Shown here: positions 15,807-25,326 of the stretch, piece by piece
How the letters are laid out: each line of letters starts with the position of its first letter
How positions within the stretch are numbered: the stretch's first letter is position 1
From: Sphingomonas sp. 37zxx
GTDB lineage: Bacteria; Pseudomonadota; Alphaproteobacteria; Sphingomonadales; Sphingomonadaceae
Length of the DNA stretch: 64,000 nucleotides
Reading direction: 5' to 3'
Assembly: GCF_000786205.1 (NCBI RefSeq)
Contig: NZ_JROH01000009.1
Span: 62,001 to 126,000 of the forward strand
The notes under the pieces: generated by a model
The model's input: only the letters and a program-made list of their open reading frames with translations
What the model was told of the DNA's origin: nothing
Database searches by the model: none
Program-made: the position numbers and the translations under genes

Positions 15807-18800
15807 ATGGATACCATCGCAAGGTCGCGCCGCATCGCCACGATGTCGGCAATGCTGCTCACCACCGCCGCCTCGCCAGCGTTCGCGCAGGCCGCTGAAG
15901 TCGCACCCACCGTTACGGCCAACGCCAGCACCGAAACCCTCGCCGGCACCGCACAGGATGGCGCTGGCCAGACCCAGCCGACCGCGATCGATTCGACTGA
16001 TCAGGATTCCGCCGATCCTTCCGCCAGCGGCAATGACGACATCGTCGTCACCGGCTTTCGCGCCTCGCTGGAAAGCCAGGCCAACGCCAAGCGCAATTCG
16101 ATCGGTTTCACCGACACGATCTTCGCTGAGGATATCGGCAAGTTCCCCGACACCAACATCGCCGAATCGGTCAACCGCATTCCTGGTGTGACCATCACCC
16201 GCGAAGTAACCGGCGAAGGATCGAACGTCGCGATCCGCGGCCTTGGCACCAACTTCACCCGCGTGTTGCTGAACGGCACGCCCGTCGCGATCGCATCGGT
16301 TCGCTTCGACGCGCAGAGCACCAACCGCGAAGTCGATCTGGACCTGATCCCGACCGAATTGTTCACCCAGTTGACGGTCAGCAAATCGCCCGTCGCCAGC
16401 CAGCTCGAAGGCGGCGCGGCAGGTACCGTGAACCTTCGTTCGGCACGCCCGTTCGACAATCCCAAGCCCTATTTCACTTATGGTCTGCAGGGGTCGCAGG
16501 TCAGCAACACCGATCGCTGGGGCTATCGCGGTCATGCCTTGGCCAGCGCGACCTTCGGCGATTTCGGTATCCTGATCGGCGGCGCGGCGGTGAAGAACCG
16601 TTTTCAGGTCGATGGCTATGAAACCATCGGCTTCACCAACCCCAACCTGACCGCCGCCCAAAGCACCAGCCCGACGCGAAACGCCACGGGCGGTGGTAAT
16701 TTCACCATCCCCGGCACCGTGCCGGTCAACGCTGGCAATGGCCTGACCACCGGCGCGACCATCGATCAGGCGTTTCTGCTGGCCAATAATCCCGGCGCGA
16801 CGATCCAACAGATCGACAATGGCATCCTACCCCGCCTGGGCCGCCCGCGCACCGAAATCGGCGAACGCACCCGCTATAACGGCCTGGTATCGCTCGAATG
16901 GCGGCCAAGCGATGCGCTGCATTTCTATGTCGATGGCATGTACGCCAATCGCGAGACCGAATTCACGCGCACTGCGATGAACTGGGTCGTGCGCAACGGC
17001 GCGGTGATCCCGCTGAACACGACCTATGACAAGGCCGATTGCTCGGCGGGCTGCACCGTCACCGGCGGCACCTATGCCAATTCGCAATTCTTCCTCGAAT
17101 ATCGTCCGTACAAGGACACGCAGGATTATTGGGGCGTCAATCCGGGCGTCGAATTCATCGTCAATGATTACATCAAGGGCGATTTCCAGGCGAATTACAC
17201 GCGCAGCAATTTCCGTCGCGAGAGCCCGACCGTGCTGGTCATCACCCCGCCCAGCAGCGGCCTGACGGTCAACTACACCAATAATGGCGGCATTCCCGAT
17301 ATTCAGAGCAATATCGATCTCAATAATCCCGCCAGCTTCGGCTGGGCAGGTGGCGGCCGAGTCAATCTGAACGGCGAAGAGCGCGAGACCGAAACCAAGG
17401 GCATTCGCGGCAGCCTGTTGTTCGGCGACGAACAGCGCTTCAGCGTCCGGGTCGGCGCGGCCTATGACGATGTCAGCCGCCGGATCACGCCGTTCGACAA
17501 CACCAATCCCTGGCAGGCAGCGATTTGCGGCAACAACCCCAGCGTCGTGTTGCCCGGGCCAAACCGTCAGCCGCCATGCGATGGCGCGAACCAGCCGGGC
17601 ACGTCCGCGCCCGCCGGCTATCCGACCTACCCGGGCTATGGCACCGGCTTCACCGCGGGCGGCGCGCCGCTCACCTATGGCGGCTCGCTGGTACCCACCG
17701 CCCTGGTACCCAGCTATTTGCTGCCGGGCAGCAACGGCTTCGTCACCGTCGACTGGGAAAAGTTCAAGGCAGACACCGGCTATGACGCCCTGCTGGCCGG
17801 TGCGACCGAAACCGGATCGGGCAGCAGCGGTGCCAATGGCGGCCTGATCCGTGAAAAGGTCACCGGCACCTTCATCGAAATGAACGGCATCTTTGACGTC
17901 GGCACCGAAAACACGATCCGGCTCAACGGCGGCGTTCGCTATGTCCGCACCGAACAGCTGGTCGGCGGTCGCACCACCGTGCCAAACCCGCTCAACGTGC
18001 GTGGCGGGGTGACTTGCCCCGGCGTCAACCCAACCTTCGCGCAAGACGGTTCCTGCTATCCGACGATCATCAGCTTCAGCCAGACCGACCGGCTTTATTC
18101 CAACTTCCTGCCGTCGGCGAGCGTAGCCTTTAACTTCGGCACCCAGGCGGTGGCGCGTGGCTCGATCTCACGCACGATGACCCGGCCCGATCCCAATCAG
18201 TTGCTGCCAGGCGCTGCGTTCGTCCAGCCTTCGGCGGACATCGGCACCCTCGGCAACAATGCGCTGAACCCGTACATCTCGGATAATATCGACCTCGGCT
18301 TCGAATATTATACCGGCGGGGAAGGCGTGATCGCGTTCGCTGCGTTCCGCAAGTCGATCACCGGCTTCACCGTCAACGGCATCAACACCGTGCCGTTCTC
18401 GACACTCGAACCGTTCGGCATCACCTTTGCCTCGCTGACGCAGGCACAGCAGTTGGCGCTGCTCGATCGCGCAGGACCGGCGGGAATTCCGGTTACCGAG
18501 GTGCCGATCCAGATTCAGCAGCAGGTCAACTCCGACGGTAAGCTGAAGGTCAACGGGCTTGAGTTCCAGATCACCCAGCCGCTCGATTTCCTGACGCAAT
18601 ATATCGGCGTGCGGGGCTTCGGCTTTCAGGGCAACCTGACGCTGATCGACCAGCGCGGCGAAGGGGCCGGCGCACCCGCCATCGCGATCGGCGTCGCGCC
18701 GACGACCTACACCGCGACCGGCTATTATGAAGGCAACGGCATCTCCAGCCGCCTGACCTATATTTACAACGAAGGCGCGCAGGGATCGAACCCCAACCAG

Positions 18801-19031
18801 AACGGCATTCCACAGGCGGCGATCTTCGGGCGCGATTTCTCGCAGCTCGATTTCTCAGGCAATGTCGATCTCGGCGAGATCCTGGGCAACGATTATCTGC
18901 CGACCTTGGTGGTGAACGTAATCAACATCACCAAGCAGCCGCTCGCCTCTTACTTCCAGTTCCCGAACGCGACCTTCAACGAATATAATCCGGGTCGCAC
19001 GGTATTGGTCGGGGTCCGCGGGCGCTTCTGA
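15807..19031 (+). CDS. TonB-dependent receptor 1 (xylan oligosaccharide uptake)
   Basis: An outer-membrane receptor of 1074 residues, long for the family and typical of the TonB-Xanth-Caul group. A signal peptide (MSAMLLTTAASPAFAQ core) is followed by a TonB-box-like DIVVTGF, then the plug domain with AEDIGKFPDTNIAES, RIPGVTITRE and VAIRGLGTNFTRVLLNG. The barrel follows and ends in the expected aromatic C-terminus VGVRGRF. The ATG at 15807 has AGAGGAA upstream. The gene faces away from the GH2 operon with a shared operator, and a terminator follows directly, so it is a single-gene unit. The surrounding enzymes suggest (glucurono)xylo-oligosaccharide as ligand. Confidence 0.92.
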   Translation: MDTIARSRRIATMSAMLLTTAASPAFAQAAEVAPTVTANASTETLAGTAQDGAGQTQPTAIDSTDQDSADPSASGNDDIVVTGFRASLESQANAKRNSIGFTDTIFAEDIGKFPDTNIAESVNRIPGVTITREVTGEGSNVAIRGLGTNFTRVLLNGTPVAIASVRFDAQSTNREVDLDLIPTELFTQLTVSKSPVASQLEGGAAGTVNLRSARPFDNPKPYFTYGLQGSQVSNTDRWGYRGHALASATFGDFGILIGGAAVKNRFQVDGYETIGFTNPNLTAAQSTSPTRNATGGGNFTIPGTVPVNAGNGLTTGATIDQAFLLANNPGATIQQIDNGILPRLGRPRTEIGERTRYNGLVSLEWRPSDALHFYVDGMYANRETEFTRTAMNWVVRNGAVIPLNTTYDKADCSAGCTVTGGTYANSQFFLEYRPYKDTQDYWGVNPGVEFIVNDYIKGDFQANYTRSNFRRESPTVLVITPPSSGLTVNYTNNGGIPDIQSNIDLNNPASFGWAGGGRVNLNGEERETETKGIRGSLLFGDEQRFSVRVGAAYDDVSRRITPFDNTNPWQAAICGNNPSVVLPGPNRQPPCDGANQPGTSAPAGYPTYPGYGTGFTAGGAPLTYGGSLVPTALVPSYLLPGSNGFVTVDWEKFKADTGYDALLAGATETGSGSSGANGGLIREKVTGTFIEMNGIFDVGTENTIRLNGGVRYVRTEQLVGGRTTVPNPLNVRGGVTCPGVNPTFAQDGSCYPTIISFSQTDRLYSNFLPSASVAFNFGTQAVARGSISRTMTRPDPNQLLPGAAFVQPSADIGTLGNNALNPYISDNIDLGFEYYTGGEGVIAFAAFRKSITGFTVNGINTVPFSTLEPFGITFASLTQAQQLALLDRAGPAGIPVTEVPIQIQQQVNSDGKLKVNGLEFQITQPLDFLTQYIGVRGFGFQGNLTLIDQRGEGAGAPAIAIGVAPTTYTATGYYEGNGISSRLTYIYNEGAQGSNPNQNGIPQAAIFGRDFSQLDFSGNVDLGEILGNDYLPTLVVNVINITKQPLASYFQFPNATFNEYNPGRTVLVGVRGRF

Positions 19032-19066
19032 CCCGCTGCCCCTCCTCCCTTTCTTTCCTCCCCCTC

Positions 19067-19098
19067 GTGGCCGCCACCTTCGTGACGGCCACTTTTTT
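19067..19098 (+). terminator. Rho-independent terminator after receptor 1
   Basis: The stem GTGGCCG / CGGCCAC with a 12-base loop is followed by a run of six T (19093-19098), 35 bases after the receptor stop. It also lies just beyond the end of the convergent esterase gene. Confidence 0.85.
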
Positions 19099-19122
19099 AT
19101 GCCTTGTGCAGGCAGCTCGTAT

Positions 19123-20331
19123 TCAGCGCGCGGCGTTCCCGAACACCGCCAACGGTACTGCCGCTGCCATCGCACGATAACCGGCATCCGATGGGTGCAG
19201 CCCGTCGCCCGAATCCATCGCCGTGCGAAGATGCGTCGGCTTGGCCGGGTCGCGCATGATCGCGTCCATGTCGATCACCGCGTCGAAATTGCCTGGTGCG
19301 CGGATGAAGGCGTTGATCGCCTGGCGATCGGCTTCGTTGCGCTGGTCGGGATGGTAATAGGCCGATCCGCCATAGGGCATGATCGTCGCGCCGATCACCC
19401 GCACCCCGGCGGCGCGCGCGCGCGCCACGATCTGGCGATAGCCGGCGATCATCCGATCGACCAATTGCCGATGTTCGGGGTCCGAAACCGGCTGCTCGCG
19501 GGTCAGCGTGCCGAGGTCATTCACCCCGATCATGACAACCAACTGCTCAACCCCCGCCAGCAGCAGCACATCGCGATCGAGCCGTGCCATCGCATTCGGA
19601 CCAAGCCCGTCCAGCAACAGCCGGTTGCCGCCAATGCCCTGATTGGCAATCGCCAGCTTTCGCGTCGCCGGGTTCGCCGCCAGCCGCTGCGCCAGATAAT
19701 CGGTCCAGCGCCCATTGCTGTCGGGCACCACGCCATAGCCGTCGGTGATCGAATCCCCCAGCAGGGCGATCGTCGACGCGCCGGGTGAATCAACGTCGAT
19801 CGCCGACAGATGATACCAGCGCGGCACCTTCACCGCATTGGCCCCCGCACCGATATGCGTCATCGTCCGCGCGCCGGGGTGGCCGGTCGCAAGCTCGGGG
19901 CGCTCGGCCAGCGTCAGCGAAACCGCGACATGCCCCAGCGGCGCGACCGTCAGCGATACCGGGTCGGACCAATATTCGGCCCCTGCCGGCACGACGACGG
20001 CACGCTCGCCGCCAAAGGTCGCCGCCCGCTGCGAACCGGGCACGCCACTTGATGCCCCCGCCGCATTCGCCAGCGCCACCTCAACCCCCGCCACGCGCAG
20101 CGGCTGGCGACCATGCCGGTTCGACACCCTCAGCCGCAGCCGCGTACCGCCGACCGACAGTCGCATCGTTTGATGGATCGTGACCGGCCCCGCCTCGCCC
20201 GGCGGCAAGGCGTTGTCTCCCTCCATCGCCATCGCCGCGGTGGCCCAGCTCGAAACCCAATCGCGGTCGCCCGCATGGGCTTGCGGCACCGCAAACGCCA
20301 GAAACAGCGCAATCAGCAGACCGCGCATCAT
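19123..20331 (-). CDS. Exported SGNH/GDSL hydrolase (possible xylan esterase)
   Basis: A 402-residue secreted esterase-type protein. The signal peptide covers residues 1-20 (LLIALFLAFAVPQAHA). The SGNH blocks are all visible: block I LGDSITDGYG with nucleophile S194, block II GIGGNRL, block III IGVNDLG, and block V DGLHPSDAGY with the D-x-x-H pair. An N-terminal beta domain of ~170 residues precedes the catalytic domain. The start ATG at 20331 overlaps the GH10 stop (ATGA). Co-expression with a xylanase suggests removal of acetyl groups from xylan, but this is inference; other carbohydrate esters are possible. Confidence 0.85.
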   Translation of the reverse strand: MMRGLLIALFLAFAVPQAHAGDRDWVSSWATAAMAMEGDNALPPGEAGPVTIHQTMRLSVGGTRLRLRVSNRHGRQPLRVAGVEVALANAAGASSGVPGSQRAATFGGERAVVVPAGAEYWSDPVSLTVAPLGHVAVSLTLAERPELATGHPGARTMTHIGAGANAVKVPRWYHLSAIDVDSPGASTIALLGDSITDGYGVVPDSNGRWTDYLAQRLAANPATRKLAIANQGIGGNRLLLDGLGPNAMARLDRDVLLLAGVEQLVVMIGVNDLGTLTREQPVSDPEHRQLVDRMIAGYRQIVARARAAGVRVIGATIMPYGGSAYYHPDQRNEADRQAINAFIRAPGNFDAVIDMDAIMRDPAKPTHLRTAMDSGDGLHPSDAGYRAMAAAVPLAVFGNAAR

Positions 20332-21515
20332 GCCGCGCGCTCCGGCGCAGGCTGGCGAATCGGCGCACCGGCGAGCGACTTCGCGATCGCCGCGCGAAGC
20401 GGTTTCGCCTTGAAGTCGGTATCATAGGGGCAGCCGCGCGTGATCTGTCCATCGGGCCGCGGCTCAAACCCGCGCAGCCAGCTATATTTATCGCTCATCC
20501 CCCACACCAGCACGTCGGTGAGCTGCGGATAGGACAGCATCAAGTCGAGATAGGCACCCGCAAAATCGGCAACGCCCTGATCGCGAAGCGCGATGTCGGC
20601 CGGCAAGCCACGATCGCGAACGTCGAATTCAGTGATGCTCAGGCGATAGCCCATGCCGGTCACCTCGTTCAGAAAGGCACGCCAAGCCGGGGTGAGTTCG
20701 GCCACCACCGCCGCGACCGATTTGGTCGGCGCGAACAGCCCGATATGCGATTGCACCCCCAGCGTATCGACCGGCGTACCGCGCTTGCGGAACCCTTCGA
20801 GCAGGCGCAGCACCCCGCTGCGGTGCTTTTCATTGCCCGCTTCCCAGCTCATATAATCATTATACACCAGCTCGGCCCAGGGTGCCGCCGAACGCGCGGT
20901 GGCAAATGCGTGATCGAGCACCGGCTCTGCCCCGCCCATTGCCGTTGACAACACGGTTTCGCGCAAGCCCCCGGTATCGGGATCGACCGCCTCGTTCACC
21001 ACGTCATAACTATAAATTGCCGGGCCATAGCGCCCTGCGACGGTGCGGATATGCTGATCGAGCAGCCGCTCGGCCTCGGCGGCGGGCTTGCTGCCGAAAT
21101 CATGGCTTTTCAGCCATTCGGGGAACCAGCGCGTATAGTGCCACAACAAGGTATGCCCGCGCACCGGCATGCCCGCCGCCTTTGCCTGCGCCATCATCGC
21201 ATCCATCCGCGCGAAATCGAATGTCGCCGCCGATGGGCGGGTGCGCTGCCACTTCAATTCATTCTCAGGCACCAGCACGCCGCAATCGCGCTTCACCAAC
21301 GCGGCATATTCAGGGTTGCCCAATGACCCCGCATCGGCCCCCGGCGGACTCCAGGCAAAGGCCGATCCGAAGCGAAGGTTCCGCGCCCGGGCGATCGCGT
21401 TCAGCCCGTCGCTGCCGTTCTGCGCCAGCGCAACCGGGGGCAGCAGCGCGCTACCGGCGGCAAAAAGGCTCCCTCCCAGCAAGGTGCGGCGGTCAATAGG
21501 TGGATTGATTTTCAT
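20328..21515 (-). CDS. GH10 endo-beta-1,4-xylanase
   Basis: A 395-residue endoxylanase that cuts the xylan backbone. The acid/base is E175 in VVNEAVD and the nucleophile E296 in ITEFDVR, both in their canonical strands, along with WHYTRWFPEW and the VPENELKW segment. The N-terminus MKINPPIDRRTLLGGSLFAAG with a hydrophobic stretch ending VALAQ looks like a signal peptide, possibly Tat-type, although only two arginines (DRRTLLGG) are present. The ATG at 21515 has GAGGAA upstream; a longer in-frame start at 21608 would run through the promoter region and is unlikely. It forms an operon with the SGNH hydrolase, with an operator 128 bases upstream. Confidence 0.93.
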   Translation of the reverse strand: MKINPPIDRRTLLGGSLFAAGSALLPPVALAQNGSDGLNAIARARNLRFGSAFAWSPPGADAGSLGNPEYAALVKRDCGVLVPENELKWQRTRPSAATFDFARMDAMMAQAKAAGMPVRGHTLLWHYTRWFPEWLKSHDFGSKPAAEAERLLDQHIRTVAGRYGPAIYSYDVVNEAVDPDTGGLRETVLSTAMGGAEPVLDHAFATARSAAPWAELVYNDYMSWEAGNEKHRSGVLRLLEGFRKRGTPVDTLGVQSHIGLFAPTKSVAAVVAELTPAWRAFLNEVTGMGYRLSITEFDVRDRGLPADIALRDQGVADFAGAYLDLMLSYPQLTDVLVWGMSDKYSWLRGFEPRPDGQITRGCPYDTDFKAKPLRAAIAKSLAGAPIRQPAPERAA

Positions 21516-21642
21516 GGATTCCTCAATCAGACAGGCGACGGACAAGGGCGACGGCAGACGCGCCGAAGGGGAAACCTTCGGATGCGGCAATCCATATGCT
21601 GCACTCACACCGGCGGATCGTAACGGCAGCTTGACGCTGGAT

Positions 21643-21656
21643 TGATAGCGGTATCA
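21643..21656. promoter_or_regulatory. LacI-type operator, GH10 operon side
   Basis: TGATAGCGGTATCA, identical to the palindrome at 15718-15731. It lies 128 bases upstream of the xylanase start codon on the divergent side of the GH10/GH43 intergenic region. Confidence 0.7.
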
Positions 21657-21821
21657 TGCCCCGCGCTGGCTTATTGTCAATGGAACCGTGCGCCCGTCGC
21701 AGCCGCGCAGCCTTCACCTCTTGTTGCGCAGCATCTTTCGGCCGATTGCGCTGTCGGCTCACAAATTGCCGGGCCATCTGCCGATCCCGTCTTTTTCCGC
21801 TGGCGCAGGCACCCATCGACA

Positions 21822-21835
21822 AGGTAGCGCTATCA
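21822..21835. promoter_or_regulatory. LacI-type operator, GH43-GH9 operon
   Basis: AGGTAGCGCTATCA, with the full core TAGCGCTA. It lies 34 bases upstream of the exported GH43 start, a position suited to repression of that promoter. Confidence 0.65.
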
Positions 21836-21868
21836 CCAGCCATCAAGAGCCAAAATAGGGAGATACTG

Positions 21869-23569
21869 ATGCGATCGATTGCGCCCATGTTCGCGGCGAT
21901 ATTGCTGGCCACCAGCGCACCCGCCTTGGCGCAGCAATCGTCCCCCACCGCCAGCTTCGACTGGTTCGATTATCGCGGCAGCGATCCGATCGACAGCATC
22001 GCCCGCCCCGGCCCCGGCGACTATCGCAACCCGATCCTTCAGGGCTTTTATCCCGATCCCAGCATTACCCGAGTCGGCGACGATTATTATCTGGTGACGT
22101 CCACCTTCGGCTATTTCCCCGGCATTCCGGTCTGGCACAGCCGCGACCTCGTCCATTGGACGCAGATCGGCAACGCGATCGACCGCCCCGACCAGCTCGA
22201 TTTCAAACAGCTCGGCCTGTCACGCGGGGTATTCGCTCCCGCGATCGAGCATCGCAACGGCATTTTCTACATCCTCAACACCTGTGTCGATTGCGGCGGC
22301 AATTTCCTGGTGACCGCAACCGATCCCAAGGGGCCGTGGAGCGATCCGGTCTGGCTGCCCGACCTGGAGGGGGCGATTGATCCATCGCTGTTCTTCGATG
22401 CCGATGGCAGCGCCTGGATCGTCAATAATGGCCCGCCGGTCGGCACCCCGCGCTATGAGGGGCATCGCGCAATCTGGATCCAGCGCTTCGATGCCAAGAC
22501 CAACAAGACGTTCGGCCCGCGCAAAGTGCTGGTCGATGGCGGCGTCGATCCGTCGAAAAACCCGATCTGGATCGAAGGGCCGCATCTGATCCAGAAAGAC
22601 GGCTGGTATTACCTCATCTGCGCCGAAGGCGGCACTGCCGAGGCGCATAGCCAGGTCGCGCTGCGCAGCCGCAGCCCCGATGGCCCCTTCACCCCAAATC
22701 CCGCCAACCCCTTCCTCACCCAGCGCGGCCTGCCCGCTGATCGCGCGAACCCGGTCACCTCTGCGGGCCATGCCGATCTGGTGCAGCTTCCCAATGGCGA
22801 CTGGTGGGCGACCTTCCTCGCGGTGCGTCCCTATGAGGGCGATTTCTACAATACCGGGCGCGAAACCTTTCTGATGCCGGTGACCTGGGAAAATGGCTGG
22901 CCCAGCATTACCAAGCCCGGCGAGGTTATCCCTTATAGCCACGCCCGCCCCTCGCTGCCGCCGCAGCCAAGGCCCGCGCTGCCCACCAACGGCGCGTTCG
23001 TGGTGCTTGAGCAGTTCGATGGCGAAAAGCTCGGGCCGCAATGGATGATGATGCGCAACCCGCGCGACCAATGGCACCGGCTGGAAGGCGGTGCGCTCCA
23101 TCTGCGCGCACGGCCCGAGACATTGGGCGACAACGCCAACCCGTCGTTCCTGGCGCGTCGCCTGCAACATCGCGACGCCACTGCCACTACCGTCATTCGC
23201 TTCGCCCCCACCCGCGACGGCGAAGCGGCGGGCTTGGTCGCGCTGCAAAGCGACGATTATTGGTATGCTCTTGTCGTAGCGCGCGAGGGGGGCAGGCAGG
23301 TGCTCCGGCTCGACCAGCGCGCGGGCAAGGACGATCCCAAGGCGGGCAAGACCATCGCCAACACGCCCTTGACCGGCACCCCCGGCCATCCGGTCGAACT
23401 ACGGATCACCGCGCGCGGCGATCGCTATGACTTTGCCTATGCCACCAAGCCCGGCCAATGGCAGGTTCTCGCCGAGAATCGCGACGGCAAGATATTGAGC
23501 ACCAAGATTGCGGGCGGCTTCATCGGCGCAGTGGTCGGCCCCTACGCCACGACCGGAGCGACACGGTGA
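21869..23569 (+). CDS. GH43 family glycosidase, exported (beta-xylosidase/arabinofuranosidase)
   Basis: A 566-residue GH43 protein with a signal peptide (MRSIAPMFAAILLATSAPALAQ). The catalytic triad is visible as D63 (YPDPSI), D171 (IDPSLF) and E236 (IEGPHL), and a C-terminal beta-sandwich of ~190 residues follows. Unlike the cytoplasmic GH43 at 7533 it must act in the periplasm or outside, so the two are not redundant. The ATG at 21869 follows GGGAGA; upstream in-frame codons run through the operator and are not coding. It overlaps the GH9 gene by GTGA. Xylosidase, arabinofuranosidase or a dual activity are all compatible with the sequence. Confidence 0.87.
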   Translation: MRSIAPMFAAILLATSAPALAQQSSPTASFDWFDYRGSDPIDSIARPGPGDYRNPILQGFYPDPSITRVGDDYYLVTSTFGYFPGIPVWHSRDLVHWTQIGNAIDRPDQLDFKQLGLSRGVFAPAIEHRNGIFYILNTCVDCGGNFLVTATDPKGPWSDPVWLPDLEGAIDPSLFFDADGSAWIVNNGPPVGTPRYEGHRAIWIQRFDAKTNKTFGPRKVLVDGGVDPSKNPIWIEGPHLIQKDGWYYLICAEGGTAEAHSQVALRSRSPDGPFTPNPANPFLTQRGLPADRANPVTSAGHADLVQLPNGDWWATFLAVRPYEGDFYNTGRETFLMPVTWENGWPSITKPGEVIPYSHARPSLPPQPRPALPTNGAFVVLEQFDGEKLGPQWMMMRNPRDQWHRLEGGALHLRARPETLGDNANPSFLARRLQHRDATATTVIRFAPTRDGEAAGLVALQSDDYWYALVVAREGGRQVLRLDQRAGKDDPKAGKTIANTPLTGTPGHPVELRITARGDRYDFAYATKPGQWQVLAENRDGKILSTKIAGGFIGAVVGPYATTGATR

Positions 23570-25326
23570 AAGCCGCATTGTTGCTGCTTGCCGCGCAGGG
23601 CGAACTCGCGATCGACGTCAACCAGATCGGCTTCGCGCCCGACGCCCCCAAGCTCGCAATCGCACGGACCCCCGATGCCAAGCCGCGTGATTGGCGGATC
23701 GAGGATGATACGGGCCTGACGGTGCTGTCGGGCAAGACCAGGCCCTTGCCCGCCGACCCGCGCGCGGGCGGGCATCAGCAGGCGATCGACCTGTCGGCGC
23801 TGACCGAACCCGGCAAGGGCTATCGCATCCGCATCGGCAATGCCACCAGCGCAGCGTTCGCGGTGGCACCGCAACCCTATCGCCCGCTCGCCAGCGATGC
23901 GCTGGCCTTTTTCTATCACCAGCGCGCGGGCACGCCGATCCTGGCGCGCTATGCCGGCGGCGCGCAATGGGCACGCCCCGCCGCGCATGTCGGCGAACGG
24001 GTCACCTGCTTCGCGGGCAAGGATCAGCGCGGCAATATCTGGCCCGGCTGCAACCATATCCTCGACGTCACCGGCGGCTGGTATGACGCGGGCGATCACG
24101 GCAAATATGTCGTCAACGGCGGCATCGCGACCTGGACGCTGCTCAACCTGCACGAATGGACCGCCGGCACCGCCTTCCCCGATCGCGCACAACCGATCCC
24201 CGAAGCGGGCAACGGAGTGTCAGACCTGCTCGATGAGGCACGCTATGAGGTAGAATTCCTGCTGGCGATGCAGGTGCCGCAGGGCACGACGATGCGAATG
24301 CCGGTCAATCAGAACGACCCATCCGAGACGCTGACATTCACCCCGGTCGATGTCGGCGGCATGGCGCATCACAAGGTTGCCGGCGAACGCTGGACCGGCA
24401 TCCCGATGCGCCCCGATCGCGATCCCGAAACCCGCCACCTTTACCCGCCCAGCACCGCCGCCACGCTCAACCTGGCTGCCGTCGCGGCGCAGGCGGCGCG
24501 GATTTGGCGGACGATCGACCCGGCCTTCGCCAAGCAATGCCTCAATGCCGCCACCAGCGCCTGGGCCGCCGCGCAGCGCAATCCGCAGCTATTCGCGGTC
24601 GGCGATTTCGCCGGGTCGGGCGGCTATGGCGATGGCGACGTGTCCGACGAGGCGTTCTGGGCTGCCGCCGAACTCTACGCCACCACCCGCGATCCGCGCT
24701 TCGCCGCGACGGCAGATGAATCGCCCCATACCGGTCGGCTCGATGGCGAACCCGGCTGGTCCTCGGTCGCGGCACTCGGCCATATCGCGCTTGGTTTGAG
24801 CGACGATTCACCGCGCCGCGACCGATCGCGCGCATTGATCGCCGCCGCCGCCGACCGGTTCGAACGCGAACGCCACGACGTCGCCTATCGCATCCCCTTT
24901 GCGGGCGACCGCTACGCCTGGGGATCGAACAGCAATTTGCTCAACCGAGCGATGCTGTTGCGGATGGCGCAGCGCTGGAGCGGTGAGGCGCGCTTCGGCG
25001 CGGCGGCGGACGATTCGCTCGATTACATCCTCGGGCGCAATCCGATGGGCACGTCCTATGTCAGCGGCCATGGCGAGCGCGCGATGCAGAACCCGCATCA
25101 CCGTTTCTGGGCGCGCCAGGCCGACGCCGCCTATCCCGGCCCGCCGCCCGGCGCGCTGTCGGGCGGCCCCAACAACACCAGCATGGGCGATCCGATCGCC
25201 GCAAAGCTAAAGGGCAAATGCGCGCCGCAGCGTTGCTGGGTCGACGATATCGGCGCGTTCACGATGAACGAAGTCGCGATAAACTGGAACGCGCCGTTGG
25301 TGTGGGTGGCGGCTACCGCACCGTAA
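23566..25326 (+). CDS. GH9 family glycoside hydrolase
   Basis: A 586-residue GH9 enzyme, the family of beta-1,4-glucanases. An N-terminal immunoglobulin-like CelD_N domain (about 15-105, VNQIGFAPDAPKLA) precedes the (alpha/alpha)6 barrel. Catalytic aspartates D174/D177 lie in GGWYDAGDHGKYV and the acid is E569 in FTMNEVAINWN; the conserved NPHHRFW motif is also present. The start is GTG at 23566, overlapping the GH43 stop (GTGA). The leader VKAALLLLAAQGELA is very short for a signal peptide, so export is probable but not certain. In a xylan locus the target could be associated glucan, mixed-linkage glucan or xylan itself. Confidence 0.87.
   Translation: MKAALLLLAAQGELAIDVNQIGFAPDAPKLAIARTPDAKPRDWRIEDDTGLTVLSGKTRPLPADPRAGGHQQAIDLSALTEPGKGYRIRIGNATSAAFAVAPQPYRPLASDALAFFYHQRAGTPILARYAGGAQWARPAAHVGERVTCFAGKDQRGNIWPGCNHILDVTGGWYDAGDHGKYVVNGGIATWTLLNLHEWTAGTAFPDRAQPIPEAGNGVSDLLDEARYEVEFLLAMQVPQGTTMRMPVNQNDPSETLTFTPVDVGGMAHHKVAGERWTGIPMRPDRDPETRHLYPPSTAATLNLAAVAAQAARIWRTIDPAFAKQCLNAATSAWAAAQRNPQLFAVGDFAGSGGYGDGDVSDEAFWAAAELYATTRDPRFAATADESPHTGRLDGEPGWSSVAALGHIALGLSDDSPRRDRSRALIAAAADRFERERHDVAYRIPFAGDRYAWGSNSNLLNRAMLLRMAQRWSGEARFGAAADDSLDYILGRNPMGTSYVSGHGERAMQNPHHRFWARQADAAYPGPPPGALSGGPNNTSMGDPIAAKLKGKCAPQRCWVDDIGAFTMNEVAINWNAPLVWVAATAP

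Larger units (their letters stand above)
21516..21868. other. Divergent promoter region between GH10 and GH43 (353 bases)
   Basis: No gene was seen. The region holds two xyl-type palindromes, one at 21643 nearer the centre and one at 21822 next to the GH43 start, so the two divergent operons probably have separate operators. A TTGACG hexamer lies at 21631-21636. In-frame extension of the GH43 gene through this region is an artefact of high GC content. Confidence 0.6.
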
